From Capitulum mitella (taxonomy: Eukaryota > Arthropoda > Thecostraca > Pollicipedomorpha > Pollicipedidae), in assembly GCA_030062745.1 (NCBI GenBank), contig CP099840.1, positions 2,418,001-2,482,000 on the forward strand: a DNA stretch of 64,000 nucleotides, given 5' to 3'. Positions 22,801 through 34,133 of this stretch are shown here, in pieces. A model generated the notes under the pieces. It saw only the letters and a program-made list of their open reading frames with translations. It was not told the DNA's origin and ran no database searches. Positions within the stretch are counted from its first letter, which is position 1, and every line of letters begins with the position of its first letter. Position numbers and translations under genes: made by a program.

Positions 22801-25800
22801 ACCTGGTCGCACCTGCACCAGCTGCAGAGTGAGCCTCTTGGGGACGGGCAGGGCGACCAGGCTCTCCGCCAGCCGTGCGTCCAAGGTCGTCAGGCCGCAG
22901 TCGACCGCCGACACCAGCAGCTGGCCCAGCTGGCGAAACGGCTTCGGCTCCGACGTCTCGGCCAGCTGGTCCAGAACCAGCGTCTCTGGAGACGAGCGGT
23001 ACAGCATCAGTTGGTATCTGAAGGGTATCAATTTCGTGCATACAGAAAGAAGACTGGCTCAGGACTACTCATACACTGTGGACGGTCGAATACATCACAT
23101 GGGGTGTCATGCACAGTAGAAGATGTGCATGACATGGGGATGGGCCATCCCCATGGAGGATCAGCACCAGCCAGTCATTAAAAAAGGAGCACTGAGTCAA
23201 GACTACAAGCCACGCTACAGAGTCCATCGACGGCATCAAGTCCTCATGAAGGACACCACAAACAGCACCTCCAGCGGCAGCTCCGAAGGAGCTCAGCACC
23301 AGACCAAGACCACAGCACCAGAAGCCGAGACCAAATAACCGAACACGTTCAGTCGCGACACCACCACTGGCTGTCCGACTACCGTCATCCAAGAACCGCC
23401 GCCTGGCATGGGGTCGGGGGGGGGGCGGGCTGTACCGAGCGGTCCATCGCCCGCCCCCAGTACCGCCGCCCGGCGGGAGTCGAGGCTCACCCAGCAGTCC
23501 GGTCTGGCCGTCCCTGAGCAGCCGCAGCGGCAGCCGACGCAGCAGGGCCGGCACGGCCGCCGCCATGATGGCCGCCTTGCCGGCGCTCTCGGCCGCCTGC
23601 CGGACCACGGCGAGGAGCAGCGGCCGCGCGGCCTGCAGCAGCAGCGCCGCCAGCTGCCGCGCCGAGCCCTGGAACCGATCGGCCCTCTCAGAGCGCCGGC
23701 CTCGCGTCCGAGCCGGCGCTCACCGCACACCGCGGCCGGCGGCTAACGACTCGGACAGCGAGCGGAGGACGAACAGCGGAGACGGCGGGTTCGGTTTCGC
23801 CGTGGACTAGAGGTCTTTCGACCAGTCCCAGTCATTTCCAGAGCTATGGGATGCAGACTGGTCTTGACTGGCACTTTCACTAAGCCGGAAAAAGGTCTGA
23901 GGGAAAGGATCAGAGGGCCACGGAGAACGAGAGGGCGGATAAGTAACGGAGACGGGATGGCACTCCGCATAGCACAAACTAGCCCCTCCTGCTCTACCAA
24001 CAGTTTCTGAACGTCTCATCTGGGATATGTAAACAGAGAATAGGATTAGTATAGCACTTCTTGTCAAGAGTTTTCCCTTCCAATTCAGAAATGTCCTTTG
24101 TCTGTTGCTGGCGACCAGGGAACGTACCTCGCTGACCGAGCTGTCCTCGCCCCCCACCATCTGTGCCGACAAGGTGCGCAGATCCTGCTCCCATGTGCTG
24201 CTCCTGATGTCCGGGCCAGTGGTCAGGACGTGCTCCACGACCCGCTGGCGATCTTCTGAGGCCGGCTGCTTCAGGAGTTCATCGACTAATACCTGCACCA
24301 CCGGCAGCACGCGTCAGACTTACGGTGAGGACATCATTGGATTACAGCGCGCGAAGGCCTGTGAACCTCGAACGTGGGACTCAGACGGTGCAGCGTGGCT
24401 CCCACACTGATGAGGTTACGGACATCGCGTTAGGAACAACATAATGCGATGACCTGCAGTCCAAACAACATGCAAATGACCCCATCGTGAATTAAAGACG
24501 TGTGACTTCAGACACCACGCTACGGAACATCACAAAAACAACAGCGGCGCACCTTAATCAACCGATCTCGGAGCGGCGTGGGTTCCGAAGCCGACTCCTT
24601 CACCACCTCCAGCAGCTTCCAGAGCTCGTCTGCCGACATCAGGTCGCCGTTCTTCTCCAGACACTCCACTACCTCGGCATCGCGCACGTCCAGCCCCGCC
24701 ACCAGCGCGCGGAAGTGCTTCTTGTGGCGTTTGCCGCGCTCCGCCACGGCGCGCAGTCGCTGCTCGCGGCTGGCCTCCTCGCTGCTGACGTAGTGCTGGC
24801 AGGTCTGGAGCAGCAGGTCGGTGCCGGGCGGCAGGCGGGCGGCGCGGCCCTCCCGGCGGGCCTCCTCCACCAGGTCGGCCACGTCCAGCAGCGTGTCCGC
24901 CACGGCTGCCTGCAGACTCCGGCCGTCCGCCGCCGCCGCCTCGGCCCACTCCAGCCACATGCTGAGCGTCACGCGCTGGAACAGGTCCGCGGCGGCGGCC
25001 ACGGCGGCGCCGGCGGCGGCCGCCAGCGGCGCCGGCGCCGGCGCCGGCTCGGGCTCGGCCGCTGCCGCCTCCAGCAGCTGCAGCAGGCAGGCGGCCAGCG
25101 CCAGCGCCGCGCGGCCGTCGGCGGGGTCCGGCGCCGCGGCCAGCAGCGCCACCAGCCGATCGGCGCCGTCGGCGGCCGCCGCCGGCTGCCGGTCGGCCAG
25201 CAGCAGGCAGGCGCGCAGCACGCACGGCACGGCCGGCCAACAAGGCGGGCGCCGGCCGGCAGCAGGCCGCCACCAGCGCGGCGCAGAGCGCGGCCGCCGC
25301 CGGCCCGTCCGTCTCCGGCAGCAGCCGCAGCAGGCACGGCTCCAGCGCCGCCGGCAGGGCGGCCAGGTACAGCGCCGCCGGCACGGCCGCGCCCTCCAGC
25401 TTGGCCAGCGCCGACTGCACGTGCTCGCTGTCGGCGGCGACCGGCGCGATGCCCGAGCTCATCAGCAGCAGAGCGTGCAGGCTTTGGAGGGATGCCTCGT
25501 CGGCCGACTCTTCGACGATGCACTGTTTCATGTACTCTGCGAACTTGTCGACTGATTCATCTGCCCACAGAGATAAGAGACTAGGTTTAAAATGATGAAT
25601 GCAACAAGCAAAAATGCTATATCTTAAATGTTTCACGGCCTCCGCGACATAACACGGAATCATTATATTCACAAATGGTCTCAAGCTGGGCTTCAGCTTC
25701 AGCATAATGTCAAAAACAATCCAAATCCTGACTAGAAAACACTAAAGGTTTTATTTCTTTGCTACAAGCACCAAGAACATTATAACTGGTATCTGATGTT

Positions 25801-25926
25801 CAGAAACAATATACTTACCAAGATCTTTGTTGAATGTTCTGCTGTCTTTATCCAGGTACTGAATAAGATATCCCTGAATTCTAGCAAGAAGTGGACAAAA
25901 GTCCACCTGAAGATCCATGATTCAAT
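19848..25926 (-). CDS. Large alpha-solenoid-like protein, unidentified
   Basis: Exons in order of transcription: 25819-25926 (candidate start ATG at 25918-25916, with an in-frame TGA just upstream), 24553-25560, 24128-24292, 23491-23668, 22813-23017, 22127-22313, 21686-21873, possibly one near 21,430-21,535, about 21089-21377, 20496-20654, 19848-20060. Most phases match. Exceptions are the 23491/22813 join and the entry into the 21 kb exon, where a small exon is probably missed. The product, roughly 900 residues, is leucine/alanine-rich amphipathic helix throughout (DKFAEYMKQCIVEES, LLLVSKARVALPAITLRQF, YLPYLCADEWRRLHAALLQ) and ends ISGSVLGDLTQHVAAG. No catalytic motif, signal peptide or membrane span is seen. 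I do not recognise the family; HEAT-type scaffolds (for example focadhesin- or Integrator-like) are guesses. One frame break lies near 25,235-25,245. Confidence 0.6.
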
Positions 25927-26029
25927 CTGGAAAACAGAAAACGCATATTACAAAAATGTCAGTGCTACAAAGAACAAACTGTACCCATTATCCCCCTCGA
26001 GCTAGAGTTCGTATTTCATAACCGTGAAT
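25927..26029. other. Sequence upstream of solenoid gene
   Basis: A short stretch between the first recognised exon of the minus-strand gene and the hAT element. It includes one copy of the 8-bp target site at 26022-26029. A further minus-strand first exon could lie beyond the element, near 26,640-26,830, where a small CpG-rich patch occurs. Confidence 0.4.
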
Positions 26030-26451
26030 CAGGGGCGTCGACTTCTGTAAATGATAAGGGGGGCCGAGCCGAGGACCCGACGCCCTAACCTCTCCCAAAT
26101 GTGGGTTCCTCAACGGATTTAGCCCAGTTTTTTGCCATCGGAAATCTTTACGCTTTTTGCTATTTATCAGATAAAAAAATGCATTTATTCCCAAGTTCAC
26201 ATATTGACAGATAGATAGACAGAAGATGGAAAGTTAGATAAGTACATCATTTTAGACTTTGTTCTCTGCCTTCTGCCTATCTCTTGTCTATTGCGGTCAT
26301 TCTTTTCGTCATTTTTTCTTATTTTCCTTTAAAACATTACCCATTAAAACCAGCAGAAAATGGGGGGGGGGGGCAAACCAACACTGGGGGAGCGCAAATC
26401 AACACTGGGTGGGCCTGGGCCCTCTCACAAGAATACAAATCGACACCCCTG
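26030..26451. mobile_element. Non-autonomous hAT element (MITE) with 8-bp target duplication
   Basis: A 422-bp element with hAT-type imperfect terminal inverted repeats: CAGGGGCGTCGACTTCTG at the left and the complement of CAGGGGTGTCGATTTGTA at the right. Both sides are flanked by the perfect 8-bp duplication CCGTGAAT (26022-26029 and 26452-26459), the hallmark of hAT insertion. There is no transposase. It includes a G run of about 13 bases near 26,360. The perfect duplication suggests a fairly recent insertion. A second, reverse-oriented relative is split across 45.4-51.2 kb. Confidence 0.9.
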
Positions 26452-28762
26452 CCGTGAATAACCAGGAACCACTGCTGTAGCACAAATCACCTCTAATGAG
26501 ATTCAATTAAATCGTCGGATGGCCAATCCGACAAAAAATCCTGGGTCTAAATGCTTTGAAGTTGTAAAGCACCAGAAGCATAAGTCTTGTTCTCTGTAAA
26601 AGAAACAAAACTCGCCAAGCAAACCATACCCCATTGCAATGATTAGATTCTTCTTTGCAACGAAAGCATAGTCAGCGCATCTCTTCCCATTCCAGTATGC
26701 GGGGCGGATGAGCTCGTCTGTCGCCGACACACTGAGGCCCGCTCCACACTGGACGAACAGAAGGGTAGGAGGGCAGGACGCTCTGCCAGACCTCGCCGGC
26801 CGCCGCCCAGCATTTTGCCAGCCATGTTGTTTGCCTGGCAATGGCCTAAACAGCTAGTCTGCTTGTGGGATTTTTCGTCAGATTAATACAGTGTATCTGC
26901 TTGGAATCTGGTTGCATTTTCTTGAGGTCACAGCAGTGGAATGCAGGCCAAAATCACCACCATCAGGGGAACTGTCAAATGTGGCCTTGTATCCTTAGAT
27001 CACGGACATGGCTGATCTCCTTTGAACAATGCTTTCTTGGGATGACCACTTAATCCAGCAATTCCCAAACATGACAATGGCCAACAGGATACTGACTGGA
27101 AAGACATGGGAGAGCACTCTGAAGATGTTGGTAGTTTCTCTTTTGAATGACACAACATCTGCTTCACACATCCTGACCATGACCTCACTGTTTTTATCCT
27201 GGCTATCAAGTCCTACATGCCTGTTCTGCCTCTGACTTCCATCTACACTTCTGCCTATGACTTCTACCCACAGTAAAAGTGTGCAAGTTCAAATATGCAG
27301 ACTATGATATCCTCCTTTTTTGTCCTTTGCCATGCAGAGACTGGTGCAAACATGCATAACTAAAACCAGCTGACTGTACTGAATGAAGAAGAAATGGAAA
27401 CCATACACAAGACATCACTGCTGTTTCTCAAACATTTCATACCACTGAGGACATGATTTACAGAACTCAGCATAAAATGCAACATGGTACCAGAGCAGCT
27501 TTATGATTCCAGGTGATTTTTAGGTGGGCAGCTAGACAATGATTTGTCATTACCCTACCTGTCTGAGACACAATTATCCAACTGGGGTACTTCCATTGGT
27601 GATATGTATATGTGATATGTATATATGATATATACTTCCATGATGATGATTATGATGGGTGATTCTGAATGAATTTACAGGAATACATTTACTACATGAA
27701 ACAATGGATATACATACATGCAAAGATATGAAAATATAACAATGAATTTATAGTAATGAATTAATGGGAATACTTATAGCCTAACCAGCAATTAAAGCTG
27801 AGAAATGGTTACTAAAATGTCATTCTTCTTGAATCACATAGTTCAAAATTTGATTAATGAATACTGGCATCATTTAATGACTCATCACTCAGATGTGCCA
27901 TGCATGACCTACTTGTTGATCTCAACATTAGTGATGATGCCATACATAATGACGAATCTCAAAAGTTGGTAGTAATTTGCTCACCATTTTGGAGGCACAC
28001 TAAAAAGACAAGAAAGGTTGACAGTGTTCAGTACCAAATATTTCTATCTTTCCACAGCAAATGACACGCACAGAAAAAGTACCTTAAGGGCAGCCTAACT
28101 TGTGGGATCAAATGAGGACATAGCATTACCACTGACCTCAAGTAGATCACTGATCAGAGTCTCACAAAAAGCACAATTTTTTTTCCTTTCTGAAAATACT
28201 TTGCCTGCTAGTGCCATACTTGCTGCAGAAAACATAAGTCAACAGTAAGATTTTGAATGAGCACCTACACTGAGGGAAAGTAATTGTAATGGTTGCACAG
28301 CCCTTGAAATGCAATACTGATACATGCTAGTTACAATTTCAGCCAAAAAATCTGAAACACATTATTTCCCTGACACAGACTGAGTCATCATTACCATTCC
28401 AGCTGTCAAATGCTCCAGTAGGGATTTTTGACATTTCTGCATTAAATGGTTTGAGTACATGAAATCTTGACTCTGATTAGTTGTTGGTCAGATCCAATGT
28501 CTGATCAAGAGTAATATAAAATGTTTTGAAACAACTAATATGTGACATAAATTGTTTTCAAAATAAAAAATTAATAATAGTAACAATAAGAATGGGAACA
28601 ATTATAAAACATCACAAATATGGGAAGATGAAAAGGTAATTAAACATACATCAAGAAGGCAATTAAGACATAATGAAACAACATATCTGAAAAAGAAAAT
28701 CATGAAACAGCATTGGAGAACATTAGCAAGTGAAATAAAAAAAAACAAATAAAAATTTACCA

Positions 28763-28792
28763 AACCTAACCTAACCTAACCTAACCTAACCT
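28763..28792 (+). repeat. Interstitial arthropod telomere-type repeat (AACCT)6
   Basis: Six uninterrupted AACCT units, the complement of the arthropod telomere repeat TTAGG, flanked by AT-rich unique sequence. Possible origins are break repair with telomerase or capture of a telomere fragment. Confidence 0.85.
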
Positions 28793-29136
28793 GACATAAT
28801 TATCAAATGGCCCCTATTTAGATGTAACCTAATACAGCACTTTGCACAACCTTTTTATTGCACAGAGCCAAGTCTGATTACACCCTTTATTGGCCTGCAG
28901 CCTGGCCTGCTGCCTCAAGAACCCTATACTGCACCTGCTGAGCAGGGTTGCACCTTCGGGACAACATTTCCAACCACATCCCTGTATTAGACATATCTAA
29001 TTGCTGCAGAGCATAAATGCAAAATTGTAATAGTTCTGGAGATATCCCAAAAATCATCTAATGTAATGATATAACAGTATAATAATCCAGCCATTGCCTG
29101 AAGTTCAATTTGTGGCAGCAAAATTACATCTTCATA

Positions 29137-29139
<3 letters not shown>

Positions 29140-29175
<36 letters not shown>
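29140..29175. repeat. TA dinucleotide microsatellite
   Basis: An uninterrupted TA run of about 36 bases inside the CpG-poor desert. Confidence 0.9.
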
Positions 29176-29177
<2 letters not shown>

Positions 29178-31328
29178 TGTCATTAACCTCTTATAGATGT
29201 CTGCAGGGTCTTCACACATTCTTAGTGTCAATAACCTTACCCTTGGAGGTACTACATTTTGCACCATGGAATATTGTTATTCTCTGCCTGCTGATCCCAG
29301 CACTGTAGTACTGGGTGGTACACAATTGCTATGAATTTTGTTGTTATTTTTCCAGAAATTCAGGCCATCAAAAGTATAATTACATACAGGATGCTATATT
29401 CTTTACAGCTGCAGTAGTCATATAGAGAATTATTTGGGATCTGGTTGGTCAGAAACCCACCTTTAGCCAAAAACGTGCTAAATAAGCCCTAAACAATGTA
29501 AGGATATGGCTGTTGTTTTGTTTTCCTCACCTGAGACCACCTAATATACTGCAATGTAGATACTTAGCAACATTGTGTCATCAATGGCAATGCCTTACAA
29601 GCATTTGCAGTGGGACGCCCCACATACAAAACTATGCACAGTGCACGAACGAACCAATCCCTGACCCGGGTAAATAATAATGTTTTGATCTGTGGATGCT
29701 GTTTTGCTCCATAACAATTATATTCATTTCCTGGGCAACTCGACAATTCATACCAAAACTCGCCTAACGCTTTCAGCGCTCCTCCTCAGCAGTAGCCATT
29801 TGTTTTGTTCCCAGCGCGTTACATTCGTGCCCCCTGACCTTGTTACTTTGCTCGTCTGACTGCCAATTAGAGGTGGATATCAAGAAAAGTGCATGCGAAA
29901 AAATAATTGAATTTACGCCGTTGATTGTAAATACAATTCTCTTCAATGAAAAACAGCTATTGGCAGCTGTTTAATGACATTTAATTTCCGTTACAATGGA
30001 TTTTAAGGCAAACAAATGCAAATGTAAAAAGGGTTTAAGTTAAGACAACAAATGAATATGATAAGCAGACAATTAACTGAGACCTGCCAATACACAACAC
30101 TTGACTCAAGACACAGACTCTTGGCTCGAGAGGCTGTGTTACTTACAACAGACAACATGTTAAACTACTAATTCAAAGTTATACAAAAATCCACCCAACC
30201 CACCATAATTTTGTTAAAGCTTTTACAGATGACGCTCAATTATAAGAATCATTCATCATTTAATAATCCTGCTCAGGAGTGTAAAAAACCCTCCACAGTT
30301 GCGAGTATAGAGCAAATAATAGTTTCTGGTCATTCTTTTCATTCACTGCGCATGAAATCAATGTCAGGCTCCAAAAAGTCTGGAAGACCACTTTGCCCTC
30401 CCCATCCTCCACCTCCCATGTCTGAGATCGTGCCAATGTAATGCTTTGAAAGGCTAACAAACAGAAAACGAATTTTTACAGTAGGACTCATTACCCGCCT
30501 CTAGTCAAGCATCAGCTGATCCAGTCTCGCTTCACTTGAACTGTAAGCGCTTAACTCACATACCGGCTTACCCAAGGGCTTATCCGTGCTGTACTCGTGG
30601 TAGGTGCATTTCAGTGCCACGCAAGACGGTGAGCGGTCGGGTAAGCTGGTAACCACATGGTGGGATACAAGGCGTGGGGTATTCAGTAAGGTGATACTGT
30701 GCGGTCTCTGTGTCCTTAATAATATTCAGTGTGGGGGCGTGATAGTTGTGCACTTCCCATGGCTGGAAATATGGAAGGTTTGGGCCGGGAGGGGATTGTA
30801 CAAATGCACGTAAATTTTGCTTGAGGTGTAGGTTGTGCATGATCATTAACATGGGCGTGCGTGCAGAAATCCAAAGCAGAGTTGAGAAGATCACTGGTAG
30901 TTCTGGAAACAACCACTTTTGTATAGCATCATAGCTTGCTGGAAATATTGATTCATGGTTTAAGGGCCCTTGCATAGTGTCAGTTGGGGACATTCTAGGG
31001 CAAGGATGAACAAATTGCATAAGCTAAAAAGAGCTTATGGCTACCCATATTTGGGAACAAAATGAGGCCTGCTTTCATTTGGCATGTACAGTTTATCTGA
31101 AGTCTAAGATGCACTAACTCAGATGTGAATGCAAAGGTAGAACTTCATTTTCCAGTTCAGTTTCTTGTGGAAACATCCTGACTTTCCAAGCCCAAAATAG
31201 TGAAATATAATATGTGAAGAAAAGTAAAAAATAGTTTGCTGTCACAAACTGTCAGCTGGCTCAGCATTTCTTTTTTATTACACATCAGCCTGCAAATCAT
31301 TATTTTGCTGAGAAACAGGCTTTAGGAC

Positions 31329-31967
31329 TTAGGATTTAATGGATTTGGGAAAAGTAGGCTGCAAGAACACCATGGGCTCCTGCTGTCTAAAGCTCACCAT
31401 TTTTGGTCTCTTTGGGTACAAATCTTGTATTTTCAATCTCTCCAATGTTTGTTGAGTCTGTCCTTGAACAAGTTCATTAATGGAGTGCTGACAGCATACC
31501 TGCTGCCTTACCAGCAAGTTTGCTGGGGGTAACAGTTTCAATCCATGACCACATTTCATGAGCCTCTGCAAGGGTGAATAGTTATTCATGCTGCATCCTG
31601 AGTCTTCCTGTTAGGATCTGGAGGACCATGATCATGTCAACATGCCATCTTCAGTACAGCATCAAAAGAAGGTCCAAACTAGCCATTCTTGATATGGGAG
31701 CTCTTGAATGGCAATGACTTGCTTCATATTGTGACACACTATTGAACCCTGGTCATCTCTGAACAATGGTCCTTATACACAGTTTTCATACTCCAAAATG
31801 GGCCTGATAACTGACTTGAATAGGAGAGGAACAGTCTGATTGTCAAGGTTTTCAAAAGTTCTCACCATGCCAAACACCTTGAATGTTTTTGCTGCAACTT
31901 TGGCTGTTTCAAAGTGAAACTTCAGCCTGCCATTGAAGATTATACCAAGGTCCTTTTGACTGGTCAT
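31329..31967 (-). mobile_element. Decayed non-LTR (LINE) reverse transcriptase, C-terminal fragment
   Basis: The 5' part of the minus-strand reading (31773-31967) gives QKDLGIIFNGRLKFH, then LDNQTVPLLFKSVIRPILEY, the classic 'DLGV...LLYKSLVRPILEY' end of LINE reverse transcriptases of the CR1/Jockey kind. Further along, in changing frames, are ELPYQEW, DMIMVLQILTGRLRM and finally APLMNLFKDRLNKHW, matching the usual 'LPYEERL', 'GDMI.VYKI' and 'VNSFKNRLDKHW' blocks in order. At least two frame changes and several stops show it is dead. The 5' end is truncated, as is normal for LINEs. Confidence 0.8.
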
Positions 31968-34133
31968 GGTGTCCAGTACATTCCCAACAGCTGGCTAAGC
32001 AATTTTTGACTAATCAAATAGCTGGCAAAGCAGTCTTCCACCATTGTTTCCTTGGTCAAAGTTGGATTCACACTGATGATGACTTCAAAAGAATAAGGCT
32101 GGCTTTCAGCTTAAAGCTTGAACATTGGTTTGTGATTTGGCACCAGTGTTGTTGACAGACGGGTTAATGAGATCGCAGTTGAACTGATTTGATCTGGTCA
32201 TGCCAAAAACAAACCAAAAATAGCTTAACTGTCCATGTATGTTCAGCTCAAAGTTGTTTGGGCCCAGGCCACTTTTTCACCCTTATCCCCATTGTTTCAT
32301 TATGAGTTTTTTTGCATACTAGACCTTGCATCCCCTTTCTTAAAATCTGAGTTCCACTTACACAGCATCAAGGTGCCATTTTACAAAGTCACTGTCCATG
32401 TGAATTGAAACTGGTGAGAAAGATGAGTTTTACAAGGGATGATAGGCATGGGCACTCTCTAATGGTATGCCACTTCATTTAAGTATTCTGGTTTTGGCCA
32501 GATCTGTTCTGTTTGAGAGCTGTGAATGGCTGGTTCTGTTGTAAGGAATAAAGAATGCAGATAATCCATTGTTACAGTGTACAGACAACTATGGTGTTTA
32601 TGACATGCATATCAGCCAGATTTCTAACAATCACTTCCTGCAGCCTTTTTCATCTGTCAAGGACATTCAGGTCTGACATGCACAAGTTTGCATGCTGTCA
32701 GAGGTCCTACCTGGGTTAATGCATCGTCCTTGCCATGCGGCTGTGCATGCATTGTGTTGTGACACTATGTGGTTGTGCTGGTGAGAGGTCAGATGTGCCA
32801 AGTCAAAATGTTTGTGTGCAGTTATTGTTCTTGTCATTCTATTGCCTTCATAAATGTGCATGACTTGTGTATGTTTATGTGCTGATTGTACCAGTACCAA
32901 ATATACCTTTAAGTCCAGTGGAACAGTGTCAGTTTGGATGTGTCCCAAATAGGTTCTGCCTGCTCCACACCATTGTTAAAGTTGGCCAAAGATCCAACAG
33001 GGAAGCAAAGCCTGTCTGCAAAATATGGCAGGCATCAGTGAGATCTTGTCAGAGCAGAGTTTTTCAGAATGAGTAGTGAGTTGTCATAATGTTCTCTAAA
33101 TTTCCACAGGAGTGGAAGTGAAATTTAAAAAAGCCATCTCAGCCAAAAAAATAGTTGTTGTCACCAGAAATAATGAAAGGTTTTAAGCAACAGAACTTAA
33201 AAGTATTTTCAGGCAGATTCAGGTTTTAATGTGATTCCTTCTGCACTTAATGTACGACTCATAGATGCTGGGCCATTGACTCTCATCATCTCCACTCAGT
33301 CATGTTTTGTGTTTTAACTTATTATTACTGTTATTACAGATATGGTGGTCATCAGCTAATATGTCCATTTGAGAGTGATTGATTTCCATTCCCACAACCA
33401 CAGAAATAGGCAAAGCATGTCACATCTCAGTCTACTGTTTTATTCAATGTTGTGTTCCAGAAAGATCATTAGGTTTGCATGGGTACTTATACCATCCCAG
33501 CATGGTATAAAATTATTAAGCCATACTGTGGTCATGTGATTCAGATGCTATTTGAGGCTTTCTCTGGCTGTGAGTTATGTTTTTTTTTTGCTAACATATT
33601 GTAAGCAGAGATGTAGAATTATGTCAAGATATGCATAAGGGTTGGGATGTTTGCATGCTCTTTTCCAGGTGATATCATTTGTTTATTGGAGCCATTGTTG
33701 CAAAATGGGACCAGCTCCACCTCCTGTCCTACCATGTATGATGTCAAGGATGGGTTACATTGAGATTTCTTGCCATTTTAACACATACTGCACAAAACTA
33801 GCTCTTTTGCTACACCATTTTGCCACTGAAGATCAGGCAAACTTGAAAATAGTTGCAAAATCGTCAAACATGATTTTGATTGTCATTTTGGTATTTTTGT
33901 AATGCTGCACCATTTGCCTTATGAAGTGTTGTGGTGAAGAAAAAGTGAGGGTATCGGAAGCCCCTCCCCAGTAAATCATGGGTTCAGTTCAATACTTATG
34001 GCTAATGCCAGAGCAGTACCAGTTACCGTGTGCATTCAGGAGACGACGTTCCGAACCATTCACATTTGACGGCTCTGCCTGGTGAGTGTGATGGCGGTGT
34101 TGTGACGGTGCCCTGTGTCGGCCAGCCGTCTGG
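31968..34133. other. AT-rich, CpG-poor intergenic DNA, second part
   Basis: There are no convincing exons. The start (to about 32,150) may be more decayed LINE sequence. The rest is unique AT-rich DNA with few CG dinucleotides up to about 34,020, where CpG returns just ahead of the GOLM-like start codon, probably marking that gene's promoter. Confidence 0.5.

Larger units (their letters stand above)
26460..31328. other. AT-rich, CpG-depleted gene desert, first part
   Basis: Apart from a CpG-containing patch at 26,690-26,830, CG dinucleotides almost vanish: I count only about five between 27,061 and 29,600, against one every 10-20 bases in the flanking genes. It holds an AACCT tract at 28763 and a TA tract at 29140. 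Open frames here are short and carry no domain I recognise. CA and TG are frequent, the expected product of methyl-C decay. Confidence 0.6.

Noticed and set aside
24502-25584. Two long plus-strand frames (up to 360 residues)
   Set aside because: They are shadows of the minus-strand solenoid exon; their composition is G/R/A-rich and no start or splice context fits.
26503-26841. Candidate first exon or separate gene (minus, GLSVSATDELIRPAYW)
   Set aside because: The patch is CpG-richer and could be a first exon, but the next exon has an in-frame stop just upstream of its ATG, so no coding join is supported.
30580-31020. 146-residue minus-strand frame in the CpG-poor desert
   Set aside because: It has no recognisable domain or paralogue that I can see and no splice context; it may be chance or an old repeat.
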